From positions 1 to 64,000 of the forward strand of contig JAYKXP010000047.1 in assembly GCA_037176845.1 (NCBI GenBank): a DNA stretch of 64,000 bases, given 5' to 3'. Source of the DNA: Paramarasmius palmivorus (Eukaryota; Basidiomycota; Agaricomycetes; Agaricales; Marasmiaceae). Position numbers and translations under genes: made by a program. The notes under the pieces were generated by a model. That model searched no databases and was not told the DNA's origin. It saw only the letters and a program-made list of their open reading frames with translations. Positions 46,085 through 57,410 of this stretch are shown piece after piece (positions within the stretch are counted from its first letter, which is position 1; the number at the start of each line of letters is the position of its first letter).

Positions 46085-49000
46085 ATGCCTCCTCGCCGTA
46101 ATAGACGTGCTGTTTCTCCAACGGCTTCAGAGTCCGTCCTATATGTCTTTCATATTTCTGTCATCGAACTAATTTTTACCCTAGTGGATCACCATCGAAG
46201 AAAGCACGTTCATCGGTTCAGACCCCCAAGCGTCGTTCTCAACGAGAGTAAGTGCTTAAGTTGTTAAACACTGTCCAGTTATTGATTGTTTACTAGAACC
46301 AAACCTACTCCAAAGAAACTTGGATTGGACGCTGCTAGTGATAAGTAAGTATTGATTATATGGACTTGTTACAAAGCTAACTGTTGGGGTAGTGACTCTG
46401 ACGCCAGATCTGGTACGCTAATTTCTAACTGGTCATCGTGAGTGCCATGCTTTTGATACCATATATGTAACTGACCATAGACTAGATCTCAACCTGACAA
46501 TCGTAACTTACCTTCAAACGTCACAGAGTCCAACAAGAAGCCCATTGAGTATGTGATCATTAATGTTGGTCACAAACACCGCCTTATTTGTTTCACAGAA
46601 TATCGTCCGATTCCGATGACTTAGGGCCTCCTGCTACGCCTTCTCCTGTAAAGGCAGCTCCCAAGGCCAACGGAAAAGGAACAGCCGCACAGTCCTCACC
46701 TCGCAAGACAGTCAAGAAACCTATTGTGGAATTGTGCGTCTTTCATTGTTATCAAGTCAAGCTCTTTACTAAATTGCTGCAGGCCTACAAAGGGTGTCAA
46801 GTTATCGCCTTACGATTCTACTGACGATGATACTTCTAAGAAACCCATCAACCAAGCAAAAAAGTATGTTGCACTCATGTGTCTCGTAGACATCACTCAA
46901 CCTTTCCCCCTCAGAACAAAGCCTGTCTCTGTCTCAAAGCAACGGTGAGCATATAACCATGCCAGATTAACGGTGTCAATAGTTTCTGAGTTTAGCTTGT
47001 CAGTACAAAGACTCTGGAGGTGGTAGAGGACTCTGAAGGTAATGACGATGTCGATGACAAGTGAGTACTGTGTATTAATATCTCGAATGTACGTTCAGCG
47101 TTTTTAGACAAGGTGACAACGACGACGACAATGACGAAGATGAAGGTATCAAGGAAGATCTGCCTTCTTTCAAGAAAGGGTTCGTGTTCTGTTATATCCC
47201 TCCATGACTATATTCTAAATTGTAAGCAGTGCCAGGCCAGTTACTCCTCCTGCTTCCAAAATCGGAGGTCGTCGGTATGCTATCTCTATATGCTGTAGTT
47301 CAAATGATTCATTATAAATCTAGTGTTGTTGCTTCCACGAAGGGATCAAAGGCGAAGAAAGGGAAAGATGTCAAGTGAGTCTATTAGATTCTCATTACTA
47401 GAAATTATGTGTGATTTACTTATTGTGCTATAGGGGCAAAGGGCGTGGTTATATTGACGAAGAAGCTGTGTCCGGAACTGACGAGGCTGGGTCTGAAACA
47501 CTTAGTGACGAGGTTATTGCTGATAAAGATAATATACGGCCCAACTCCGACTCAGACTATGAACGTGACAGCTTTGTTGTCTCCGATGACGAGGATGAAG
47601 ACAAGGATGCTTATCGACGTACCAAGGCTGCCAAGTCTGACAAGCAACCTGAAGCTCACAGGAGGACTCGAGATGAAGCTGAGACTGATGATGATAGCAT
47701 GGAGGTTGATGTTCTGTACGCGTCCAAATGTTTACTGTCTTTTGAGACTTCCTGACCTTCTCTGTAGGCCTACTAAATTCAACGCTGAGAAAAGAAGGAA
47801 GGTCACGAAGGATAATACAACTTCGTGAGTTACCTTATCACAAGAATTTGACTACAGCTGCCATACTTACTCCTTGTTAGTCCAACGAAAGGTGCAGGTA
47901 CCAAACTAGCTAAAATGGGATTGGCCGATGCTGTAGACGATGAAGAGAATGATGACAATGATGATGTTGATGGTGCACAGGAACAGGAAGAGGAGAAGTA
48001 CGTTTTCCACTGTATTACCTGATGTTTTACTTGAACTATTCCTACAGAGATCCATCTGCTATCATCGCTGCTAACCCAGCTGTCATCAATGGAATTTTGG
48101 ATGTCAAGTACCAATGCACATACAGCTATGAAATCTACAACAAACTTGCCCTCAAGAAGGTTGCTTCCAAGTGCGAGTTTTGATGTTATCACTGTCTGAT
48201 TACTTGCTAACGTTCTCCTGATATCCAGAGTGTGTGTCATGGTACCTGCACGTACCGAAAGTACAGAACAAGTCTATGTTGCAACAATCAAGTATTCCAA
48301 TATAAGGGCTGGTCTGAAAAGCGATATTACCAAAGGGTGAGTAACATATACATTCTGTAAAGGCAATATATTAATGCAAGGTCCAGCCAATTCAAGACCT
48401 GTATCGAGTTTGACAACTTCGATCAGTTTTATAATCCTGGCCATGTCGAGTTGGACACACGCTTCCGATGGATCAACAATGTTGTTCATAGTTCTCCACC
48501 CACTGCTCCATTGAATACATTCATACCTTCAGTGTTTCTGTTCACTGGTCTGGTCACTCATTCGGAACTCTGCACGGTCTACGATCCTACTAGCAAGTAT
48601 CAGGCAGACTTCTGTCACAAAATCAAGGCACGTCCCCTCTCTCAAGAGTATCGCCTTTTGGAGTCTGCCTGTGGACAGCTTTTGGATGCCAAGACGTTTC
48701 ATGGACCTATCGACAACAACGGCAACCTCATTTTTCAAACCAAGAAGGCAGGATGGGGAAAGAGAGATGGTATGTGTTGATATACGTTTATTGAAACAGT
48801 TTTGGCCCTCACACTCAATCGTATAGAAATGACTCGTTCCCCTTATGATGATCTTGAAGAACCTGAAGCATCTACTTCATCTAAGAGGATTCTTCCTGAC
48901 AAAAAGTCTGCTAAAGGGAAGAAAGGCGATTCCAATGATGCCTTCCCTCTATACCTGTTGCATAGTGATGAAGGTGAGCTTGTGCTGTATTATGTGACAC

Positions 49001-49262
49001 TTAGTATTTACACTTTTTTATAGTACCTGTGTATGATGGACGACATAAGCCAATGAATGGCCATTCTGGTTTTTCACTCAAGGCTGGAAAGCTTCTTCGT
49101 CTCAAGAGCCTTCCGAAGTTAAACAAGGAGATAGAGCGCTATTCTGTTGTTGTCGTTGGTTTTACACTTTCTAAATTCCCAAAGTTGAAAGAAAACTTCT
49201 ATCCCTCTGTTGCATTCAACCTGCTTTTTACTGTACTTATTGCTGACCCTCCTTCGTCTTAA
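46085..49262 (+). CDS. Acidic/basic, probably nuclear protein of unknown function
   Basis: The ATG at 46085 starts MPPRRNRRAVSPTAS, followed (after an intron) by SPSKKARSSVQTPKRRSQR. Many small exons of low-complexity charged sequence follow (SSDSDDLGPPATPSP; DSDYERDSFVVSDDEDEDKD; KAKKGKDVKGKGRG). The second half is globular: NPAVINGILDVKYQC, VCVMVPARTESTEQVYVA, STSKYQADF-like YQADFCHKIKARPLSQEY, LLESACGQLLDAKTFHGP, YDGRHKPMNGHSGFSLKAG, and a C-terminal beta-rich VVVVGFTLSKFPK, with the stop at 49260-49262. Basic clusters suggest nuclear targeting. No catalytic motif is seen. The gene ends 180 bp before the Helitron ORF and has introns, unlike the Helitron. Confidence 0.6.
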
Positions 49263-49441
49263 GTACAATAGCTGGTAGAACTTACTAGAATCGTCAAATT
49301 TGATTGATATTATCACTTATCTATCATGCTTATCAATAACTGATTGTATCACACCGTGTGAAATGCTTAGTCAAATTAAAGTAGCGTTCAGCGTTCCTAG
49401 AACTTCTTGACCTCGAACCATCATCATGCTTATCCATCCTT

Positions 49442-52400
49442 TTGCATTGCTGCTTTTTCATCTCATATTTACATGGGTTGTACCAGTCAATGGTGGGTAA
49501 TATTCAAATATGTTATAACTATCTTACTAATGCTATACCAGATAGCAAACAACTCAGTAAAGACTACCCTTTGCTGGACCGCTATTCATGGTTTAACTCA
49601 CTGAGGAATGTTGACCAGGGTCGTACAGATCTATCTATTTCATCGCGACTGAGCGAAGGCTCTCTAGAGCTATCTAAATGGTTCAATGTACTGAGTGACG
49701 TTAACCAGGATCACACAGATCTATCTATTTTGTTGCGACCAATTAAGGGCTCACAGAAGCTATCTATATCATCTAGAGTCTCTTATAATGTTGCTTGTCG
49801 AGTTGATTCATTTGGTAATTGTATAGAGCCTTCTAGGGATTGCAACTTGGGATACTTGAACAATGTATACTTGAGATTTCGTTTGCTGGATCTATTTATT
49901 CTTCGTCTGCAGTCCTTTACCAGAGGTTTTATATATTCCCTAATGAATTGTATAAACCATCAATGGTTGCATCAATGGATTGCTAAAACGATGTATTACA
50001 CTCCAGAAATAAGATTAATAAGGACTCCACCTAACATCAAATATCAGGTTGTTAGATGTGCTTTGAGGTGTCAAAAGGGTTTTATGAAAAGATCAGAGTA
50101 CCGGATTCTATGGAGTCGGATTAATGCTTATTACTCTCGATATAGTTATAACTGTATTAAATTAACTTGTTTATTCAAGTGGTCAGAAAAATGCAAGAGG
50201 CTGACACTTATAAATCCAGCATATTTATCTATGCATAGATCTGTAGTGAAACATTACTTGCCAAAAAAACACTCAAATCTATCGTATAATAGATTCTGCA
50301 ATCACCCAGAAGGTGGTCGTAGTGCCAGCAATATAGAATATCATGTATTTAAAGACTATGTAACTCAAGTAACTGGTCCTATTATCAGAGACTCCCCTTC
50401 TAAGTATGTATTCAAATATAAAGATCACATGCTATTGACAAATAATTCTTATAAAGTTGAGGAGGATCAATGTCTAATATATGCTAAAGTACCACTCAAA
50501 TCTCTGGCATTACAGCTGACCTTAGGAGATATAAGGTCAATAACACATAAACATGGGCTAAAAAGAAAAAGACCTGATATAGAAGAAATAGTAAAATTTA
50601 TTGATAGTCATCAATGTGAATTAAGTGGTTGTAATACATATGTAACTGTGTTTGAATACAAGCTCAACAAGAATGAAGGACGAAAACTGAAGAAAGCCTC
50701 TCTAGTTACTTCTAAACCTGTCGCTTCTAAACCAGTTGATTCTGAAGCTACAAGTAAAAGTGAGGTCTTACAACCATCTCTATTTCCCCCTGATCCTTTG
50801 AGTCAAGTGATTACTGACACAATAATTAGAAAGGCCTGTACTCGTATGGCTGTAAACTGTATAGAGGAAGAAGGATGTGCAGTTTGTGGACTTCTAACAT
50901 CTCGAAAGGAACTTTCTCGCTTGTCTGCTATTACTCGACATTTATCAGTTTTGCAGGGCACAGGAATTACTAGGTGTGAAAGGAATAATAACAAACAACC
51001 TATTAAAGAGATTTCTGGACCTATTATAGATCACCGTTGCAAACTTGTATGTGACACCTGCCGAGCAGCGTTGCGCAATAATAAAAGGCCACCTCTAGCT
51101 ATAGCAAATGGTTTATGGTTAGGTGAAGTTCCTGAAGAGTTAGCCCAGCTGAGATATATGGAAAGACTTCTTATAGCTAAAATTAGAACGTCTTGCTGTT
51201 TTGTAAAATTAGCTACTGGCCGAAGAAAAATGAAAGCGAATATAATTGCATTTGAATCCCCTATAACTAAAGTATATAAAGAACTTCCACCTCCAAGAGA
51301 GGATATGGATGAGGTATTGGCAATCTTATTTACTGGTCCAACAGAGCCTTCAATACGTGACTTTCAACGTACACCTTTTTTGATCCGACGAAACTCAGTT
51401 AAAAAAGCATTACAATGGCTAATTTTGAACCATCCAAGCTATGCTGATATTACAATTTCAGAGAAAAATTTACAAAGCTATATGGAGACTGAACCTCCAT
51501 GTTCTGTACATTATAAGAAAGCTGACAGTAATAAGATATCTGAGGCAACTTCTATTCATGATAATAACGATGAAGATGGAGTAACAGAAGGAGAATGTTC
51601 CTTCTCAGTACATGGACTCACTGGCGAAAACCTTGAAGATTTAACAGTAGACAAGTTAAAAGGAAGAGCATTAGAACATTTAGATCAGGGAAATAAAGTT
51701 TTAGCAGTAGGCCATAGTGAAGCACCTGTTTCTTTATGGAATAATCCAAGGCTATATCCTGAAATGTTTCCATGGTTATTTCCCTATGGTCTTGGAAGTA
51801 TTGGGTGTGCAGAGCTTTCCAATGAGGCACATATCAGATATCTAATGATGTATCATGACAAGCGATTTCAACGAGACATTCACTTTCCATTTGTAGCTTT
51901 TAGTTTAACACAGATGAACAACTCACGTACTGGTGCATGGCTTTTGACTCAAAAGAAGAATTTTACAAAAATTGCAGACAGACTGCTGAGTCTTAATCAG
52001 GATGTACTTAAATCTCTGGCATTACGACTTGCAAAGGGAGAATATATTGCAAATCGCACTCCAGATGAAGAAGCATGCTATCGTGTCATCAAGGACTTGG
52101 ATCATGTAGCTAGTCATGTACAAGGATCTACCACTTCAAAAAAGTATATGAGAAATGAAATTTGGTCTCTAATTGCACACCGAGGTGCACCTTCTTGGTA
52201 TTTAACACTCTCTCCTGCTGATGAAAGACATCCTATTTCATTATATTGGGCTGGCTCTGAAATTCCTTTTCAACCAGATTTACCTATTGAAGAAAATGAG
52301 AGAATAAGGCGTGTTTGTAGCAATCCAGCTGCTGCTGCAAGGTTCTTTCACTTCATGGTAACAACATTTATTGAAGATGTTCTGGGTGCATCAGAAGATT

Positions 52401-55400
52401 ATCCTGGAATATTTGGTGATCATGCTGCACACTATGGTACTGTTGAGCAACAAGGAAGACTAACTTTACATTTGCACTTACTATTGTGGATTAAGAATGC
52501 GGTAAATCCACAAGTGATGCGGGAAAAGATTCTTGACCCTAATTCAGATTGGCTACAACGTATTGTTCAATATTTAGAAAGTGTACATTGTGGAGAATTT
52601 TTCAATGGCACTTACAATGATATCAAAGAAAGAGTAAAGAAAGAATCTGAATCCCCATATTACAGAAACCCTGTTGAAACGTTACCAGAACATCCTCCAC
52701 CTTTATGTAAATCTAAACATTGTAATGATAATGCTACATGTACAACCTGTAACAGATACTCTAATTGGGTGGACCGTTATAAAGATACAGTAGATGATTT
52801 AATTCTGAAATCAAATGTACATGATTGTGATAGAAATATACGTAAAGATGGTGAAATTAAATTGAACCACCTATATAAAGGATGTAAAGATAATAAATGG
52901 GGGAAGTGTAAGGCAAGATTTCCACGTCCACTGTATAAGTCCACTCAGGTTGATCCCGAAACAGGAGGTATTTATATGAAGAAAGGTGAGCCAATGTTAA
53001 ACATGTTTAGCCCTCCTATGACTTATTTGTTTCGCTGTAATACTGATGTAACAAACCTATCTTCTGGTACTGCTATTAAAGCTGTAGTTTTGTATGTGTC
53101 TGACTATATAACCAAGTCTTCACTAAAGACACATGTAATCTTTGACTCAATACGAGACATATTTTCAAAAAACAATGAGTTACTACTGGGTTCTCTCTCA
53201 GCAGCTCAGAAAGGAAGGTCTTTAATGCAAAAAATAGTTAATCAACTTACAACTAAAATGGAAATGGGTGCACCTATGATTTGCATGTACTTACTTGGAA
53301 ATCCTGACCATTATACAGATCATCAATTTAAACCTTTCTATTGGCAGAGCTATATTTACGAGATACGTGATTATTGGGGTGAAGATAACAGGGGAACAAC
53401 TGACCAGAAAATAGCTATACTTAAGCATAAAGGTAAAATTACAAGTTACTCACCAGTAGATGACTATGTCTATAGGCCGAAAGAACTAGAAGATATGTGT
53501 CTCTATGATTTTATAAGATTAACAGAGAGAGTGACTATGAAACAAGCAAAAACAAACTCTCAGAAACAGATGAGTAAGAAACAACATAATCTAATAGATT
53601 CAGTCCACAGTTATGAGATGGACTTTGATGCTGAATATACAACAGAGGACATACAACATAACATAATGGATATAGATGATGATGATACTATAAAAGAAGA
53701 GGAATCAGAAAATGTAGACTTTAATGTAGAGGAAGATGAGAAATATAATACTGCAACAGACACATTACTGAAGAAAAACTATTATAAATTCATTAAGGGC
53801 CATACATTTGTGTCTTCTCATGCATTGAAAGTAAACAAAGACAATCCTAAAACAGTTGTAAACTTTCTTGGTGCAACATTACCAAGACGAGATGGTGGTG
53901 ATAGAGACTACTATTGCTGCACTATGTTAGGACTATTCAAGCCTTGGAGGTCTGGTAACCACTTGAAATCAATAAAAGAAAGTTGGAGTGATGCATTTGA
54001 GGACTATAAATTCACTCCTAGACAACAGGACTTAATGAATAACTTTAATGTAAGGTATGAGTGCTTAGATGCAAGAGATGATTATCGTGCTCAACTGAAA
54101 GCAGGCTCAGATAATTTAGCTTGTTTTGCCATAGATAGAGATTGGCTTGAGCAACACAATGCTTCTGATGAAGACAGAGTAATAGATGTACCAGATAGTA
54201 AAGTGGATCAGTATATGGATGAATATGAACGAATTACTCTTCTATCAAAAATGACACCAACTGAAGCATATATAAAACGACTACAAAAAGCACAATCAAT
54301 TAAGAATATATTAGATGACCTATGTTGGAACATTCCTAAGCATATAGGTAAACTAAATATACCTCTGGAACGTGGAATTGAAGACATGAGTATTACAGGA
54401 GCAAGATGGAAGAAAATTGTGGCACAATATAAACAAGACTATTTGGCAAAACGTGCTACTATAACTGGTCAATCTCAATTACAAGCCCATACAAATAACT
54501 CTAACACTGTAAAAGTAATAGATAAACGATATCTTGAGCAATCTCTTCATGAACCAGGCCCGCACCAAGATCATATCCAAATATGCAGAGATAAATATTC
54601 ACTTAATGAAGAACAGGATAGAGCATTTAGTATAATTGCAAATCATGCAGCAAGTAAGATGTCTGGACAACTTAAAATGTATATAGGAGGAATGGGGGGT
54701 ACAGGGAAATCCCAAGTCCTTAGAGCACTTACACACTTTTTTGAACTCAGAAATGAATCTTATCGAATGATAATTGTTGCACCTACAGGTAAAGCTGCAT
54801 CTCTATTAGGTGGATCAACATATCACTCTGTCTTGAGCTTATCAGAGAGAACAAGTAATAAACATTTACCACAAGTAAGAGAACGTTTGAGAGGAGTTGA
54901 CTATATGTTTATTGATGAGATTTCAATGGTGTCATGCTGGGAATTCTATGAGATCAGCAAAAGATTATGTCAAGTCAGAAATAACCCACATACTAGTTTT
55001 GGTGGTATGAACATGATATTTGCAGGGGATTTTGCACAGCTACCACCAGTAATGGGTGGAAAGGCTTTTGCATTATATAGTGAAGATGTAGGAGTAACTG
55101 TTAACTCCAGTGCTGAAAGAAAGATACAAGAAGCCACAATCGGAAAAGCATTGTGGCAAACTGTAACAACAGTAGTGATTCTCAGACAAAATATGAGGCT
55201 CAATGTTTCTACCATTGATGACAAAAGATTTAGAACTGCCCTAGAAAATATGCGATATCGTAATTGTACACCAACAGATATAGCATTTCTAAACAAGCGA
55301 GTGGCTACAAAGCACTCTATTCCAGGAAGACCTAATATATGTGATGACAATTTTCGTAATGTATCAATTATTACTGGCTTAAATGCACATAAAGACTCAA

Positions 55401-57361
55401 TTAATGAAATGGGATGTGAACGTTTTGCTATTGAATCAGGTCTGACTTTAACACATTTCTACTCTGATGATGTTTTGAAACCTCCAAGTGATGATGTAAA
55501 CACCAAGATAAGAAGAAGACGTAAGCTACATTCTAGCACTGTAATGACTGATGAGCTACAAAGTACAATTTGGAACTGTCCAGATAGTGCATCTGATGAA
55601 CACTTGCCTGGAAAACTATCATTATGCTTTGGAATGCCTGTTATGATCAGATCTAATATTGCTACTGAGTTGTGCATTACAAAAGGTCAAGAAGCTACAG
55701 TATATGATTGGAGAGCTAAAAGAGGCTCACGTGGTCAACTTGTGCTTGATACATTATTTGTAAAATTAACTAATCCTTCACATGATGTCCAAATACCTGG
55801 ATTACCTCTCAATGTGATTCCTTTGTCTCCAAATACTGCTACAATATATGTTGCACTGCCAAATGATGAAGAAGTACATATATCACGTACTCAAATAGAG
55901 GTTTTACCCTGTTTTGCAATGACTGACTATGCATCACAAGGTACAACACGGAAATTTAATGTTGTGGATTTAACCTATTGCCGAAATTTTCATGGCTACT
56001 ATACGGCTCTTTCAAGGAGCTCTTCTGCAGCTGGAACATTGATATTGAGAAGCTTTCATCCACATAAAATAACAGGAGGTGCACCTCGATCACTCAAGCG
56101 TGAATATCGTGAGTTGGAAATCTTAGATGACATTACAAGACTCAGATATATTGGACAAATGGATAAAAGTGTTCATGGCGATACTAGACTTGAGGTTATT
56201 CGGGCATTTAGAAAATGGAAGGGTGAGGAGTATCAGCCACCTTATATGCCAAAAGTGTTACACTGGAACAAGTCAGATCCATATACTGAACTCAATATTG
56301 AAAAGATCGAGGAATGGCATATAATAAATCATCAAAGTAAAGCACAAGATAAAAACTCAAACAAGACAATAATCAGTGATAGATTGCAGCCAGTATCAAC
56401 AAGTATCCCTGTTGCTCACATGAGTTTCGATGATTCAATAGATATTAATTCACTCAAACGGAAACTTGAATCAGATACACTAGATAATTATGAGACTAAA
56501 CGTATCAAGGTCGAACATGAAACAGATAACTCTATATCAGTAGTCAGACAGGGTCCTATATGGAGCTTCAATAGCTGTGCATATGACTGTATTGTAGGAA
56601 TTATGTACTCTATATGGTGTTCTAGTTCTAGACAATGGAATAACTACATTGATACTATGGGCTCACCAATAATGTATGAACTGATAAATAACTTTAAAAT
56701 GGTTAAAAACAATTTAATGTTACTTGAAGAAGCTAGAGACTGTATGAGGAGATCACTTGACACTCAGTTTCCTTTACGTCGGCTGAGATGGGGAGAGTAT
56801 GCTTCAGTACCAGTAGTACTTGATGCTCTTTTAATGTCAAATAGAAACAACTATATTTCAGCTACACCTATGTGTACCGAATGTTCAGAATGTAGTACAA
56901 CATCGTTTATAAACTCTCCTGTAATAGAAAAAGGTCCAAGGTTAGATGTACATTCCATTTCTGAATGGCTTACTAACATGTATGATTATATAAATCAACA
57001 CTGTACTAGATGTAACAATAATATTATGATTAAACATATCTTTGTTAAGGCTCCTAAGCTATTTACATGTCACTTTACAATACCAGCAAACCAGCTGCAT
57101 TCGTTCTATATAGATCGTTCAATATATATTGAGGTGCAGGATTCTGATGTTGAGTATGAGCTACGGGGTGTTTTCTACTTTGCAGATGAGCACTATATTT
57201 GTAGGATAATTGACTTGGATGGATCTGTGTGGATTTATGATGGAATGAAACATTATGGCAAGTATGTATATAGTGGTAACTTAAATAACAAATCTCTGCG
57301 AATGGCAATATGTCAAGGAAAACCAGCATATGGTGCAGTATATACTAAAAAACAGACTTAA
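49442..57361 (+). CDS. Helitron Rep/PIF1-helicase protein with C-terminal peptidase-like domain
   Basis: A single open frame of 2,639 codons without introns. The first ATG is formal; the true start may be further in, since residues 1-300 are poorly conserved-looking. Order of parts: a SAP-like segment near residues 360-400 (TLGDIRSITHKHGLKRKRPD); cysteine pairs (CAVCG; CDTC); the Rep HUH motif HLH at 1010-1012; the two-tyrosine motif YVSDYITK with Y1218 and Y1222; PIF1-type helicase with Walker A GGMGGTGKS (K1756), Walker B DEIS (D1825) and FAGDFAQLPPV; and a C-terminal domain with NSCAYDC (C2379), DEHYICR (H2584) and WIYDG (D2600), resembling a ubiquitin-protease-type cysteine peptidase. All key residues are present, so it is potentially an active rolling-circle transposase. 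Its base composition is visibly more AT-rich than the neighbouring genes. Confidence 0.92.
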   Translation: MHCCFFISYLHGLYQSMVGNIQICYNYLTNAIPDSKQLSKDYPLLDRYSWFNSLRNVDQGRTDLSISSRLSEGSLELSKWFNVLSDVNQDHTDLSILLRPIKGSQKLSISSRVSYNVACRVDSFGNCIEPSRDCNLGYLNNVYLRFRLLDLFILRLQSFTRGFIYSLMNCINHQWLHQWIAKTMYYTPEIRLIRTPPNIKYQVVRCALRCQKGFMKRSEYRILWSRINAYYSRYSYNCIKLTCLFKWSEKCKRLTLINPAYLSMHRSVVKHYLPKKHSNLSYNRFCNHPEGGRSASNIEYHVFKDYVTQVTGPIIRDSPSKYVFKYKDHMLLTNNSYKVEEDQCLIYAKVPLKSLALQLTLGDIRSITHKHGLKRKRPDIEEIVKFIDSHQCELSGCNTYVTVFEYKLNKNEGRKLKKASLVTSKPVASKPVDSEATSKSEVLQPSLFPPDPLSQVITDTIIRKACTRMAVNCIEEEGCAVCGLLTSRKELSRLSAITRHLSVLQGTGITRCERNNNKQPIKEISGPIIDHRCKLVCDTCRAALRNNKRPPLAIANGLWLGEVPEELAQLRYMERLLIAKIRTSCCFVKLATGRRKMKANIIAFESPITKVYKELPPPREDMDEVLAILFTGPTEPSIRDFQRTPFLIRRNSVKKALQWLILNHPSYADITISEKNLQSYMETEPPCSVHYKKADSNKISEATSIHDNNDEDGVTEGECSFSVHGLTGENLEDLTVDKLKGRALEHLDQGNKVLAVGHSEAPVSLWNNPRLYPEMFPWLFPYGLGSIGCAELSNEAHIRYLMMYHDKRFQRDIHFPFVAFSLTQMNNSRTGAWLLTQKKNFTKIADRLLSLNQDVLKSLALRLAKGEYIANRTPDEEACYRVIKDLDHVASHVQGSTTSKKYMRNEIWSLIAHRGAPSWYLTLSPADERHPISLYWAGSEIPFQPDLPIEENERIRRVCSNPAAAARFFHFMVTTFIEDVLGASEDYPGIFGDHAAHYGTVEQQGRLTLHLHLLLWIKNAVNPQVMREKILDPNSDWLQRIVQYLESVHCGEFFNGTYNDIKERVKKESESPYYRNPVETLPEHPPPLCKSKHCNDNATCTTCNRYSNWVDRYKDTVDDLILKSNVHDCDRNIRKDGEIKLNHLYKGCKDNKWGKCKARFPRPLYKSTQVDPETGGIYMKKGEPMLNMFSPPMTYLFRCNTDVTNLSSGTAIKAVVLYVSDYITKSSLKTHVIFDSIRDIFSKNNELLLGSLSAAQKGRSLMQKIVNQLTTKMEMGAPMICMYLLGNPDHYTDHQFKPFYWQSYIYEIRDYWGEDNRGTTDQKIAILKHKGKITSYSPVDDYVYRPKELEDMCLYDFIRLTERVTMKQAKTNSQKQMSKKQHNLIDSVHSYEMDFDAEYTTEDIQHNIMDIDDDDTIKEEESENVDFNVEEDEKYNTATDTLLKKNYYKFIKGHTFVSSHALKVNKDNPKTVVNFLGATLPRRDGGDRDYYCCTMLGLFKPWRSGNHLKSIKESWSDAFEDYKFTPRQQDLMNNFNVRYECLDARDDYRAQLKAGSDNLACFAIDRDWLEQHNASDEDRVIDVPDSKVDQYMDEYERITLLSKMTPTEAYIKRLQKAQSIKNILDDLCWNIPKHIGKLNIPLERGIEDMSITGARWKKIVAQYKQDYLAKRATITGQSQLQAHTNNSNTVKVIDKRYLEQSLHEPGPHQDHIQICRDKYSLNEEQDRAFSIIANHAASKMSGQLKMYIGGMGGTGKSQVLRALTHFFELRNESYRMIIVAPTGKAASLLGGSTYHSVLSLSERTSNKHLPQVRERLRGVDYMFIDEISMVSCWEFYEISKRLCQVRNNPHTSFGGMNMIFAGDFAQLPPVMGGKAFALYSEDVGVTVNSSAERKIQEATIGKALWQTVTTVVILRQNMRLNVSTIDDKRFRTALENMRYRNCTPTDIAFLNKRVATKHSIPGRPNICDDNFRNVSIITGLNAHKDSINEMGCERFAIESGLTLTHFYSDDVLKPPSDDVNTKIRRRRKLHSSTVMTDELQSTIWNCPDSASDEHLPGKLSLCFGMPVMIRSNIATELCITKGQEATVYDWRAKRGSRGQLVLDTLFVKLTNPSHDVQIPGLPLNVIPLSPNTATIYVALPNDEEVHISRTQIEVLPCFAMTDYASQGTTRKFNVVDLTYCRNFHGYYTALSRSSSAAGTLILRSFHPHKITGGAPRSLKREYRELEILDDITRLRYIGQMDKSVHGDTRLEVIRAFRKWKGEEYQPPYMPKVLHWNKSDPYTELNIEKIEEWHIINHQSKAQDKNSNKTIISDRLQPVSTSIPVAHMSFDDSIDINSLKRKLESDTLDNYETKRIKVEHETDNSISVVRQGPIWSFNSCAYDCIVGIMYSIWCSSSRQWNNYIDTMGSPIMYELINNFKMVKNNLMLLEEARDCMRRSLDTQFPLRRLRWGEYASVPVVLDALLMSNRNNYISATPMCTECSECSTTSFINSPVIEKGPRLDVHSISEWLTNMYDYINQHCTRCNNNIMIKHIFVKAPKLFTCHFTIPANQLHSFYIDRSIYIEVQDSDVEYELRGVFYFADEHYICRIIDLDGSVWIYDGMKHYGKYVYSGNLNNKSLRMAICQGKPAYGAVYTKKQT
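49589..49768 (+). repeat. Two tandem 90-bp units in the Helitron N-terminus
   Basis: Units 49589-49678 and 49679-49768 encode related 30-residue blocks (WFNSLRNVDQGRTDLSIS and WFNVLSDVNQDHTDLSIL). The shared block CACAGATCTATCTAT / TACAGATCTATCTAT is visible at the DNA level. Confidence 0.7.
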
Positions 57362-57375
57362 CCGAATTCGTACCT

Positions 57376-57396
57376 GCCCACACCTAGGGTGTGGGC
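57376..57396 (+). repeat. Helitron 3' hairpin
   Basis: GCCCACACC - TAG - GGTGTGGGC is a perfect 9-bp stem with a 3-nt loop, 15 bp after the stop codon. A GC-rich hairpin near the 3' end is a standard Helitron feature. Confidence 0.75.
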
Positions 57397-57410
57397 TTGA
57401 TATTACAAGT

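Larger units (their letters stand above)
49263..57410 (+). mobile_element. Helitron, probably autonomous; ends approximate
   Basis: The AT-rich segment contains the Rep/helicase ORF and ends in a terminal-type hairpin (57376-57396) about 15 bp after the stop. A few bases of TTGATATTAC follow; I see no clear CTRR, so the exact 3' end is not fixed. The 5' end (classically TC) cannot be placed between 49263 and 49441. No terminal repeats or target duplication are expected for Helitrons. Confidence 0.7.

Noticed and set aside
54970..55350. 126-codon minus-strand ORF antisense to the Helitron
   Set aside because: Shadow of the well-supported helicase frame.
57397..57410. CTRR end of the Helitron right after the hairpin
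   Set aside because: The sequence after the hairpin is CTTGATATTAC; CTTG is not CTRR, so the exact terminus is left open.
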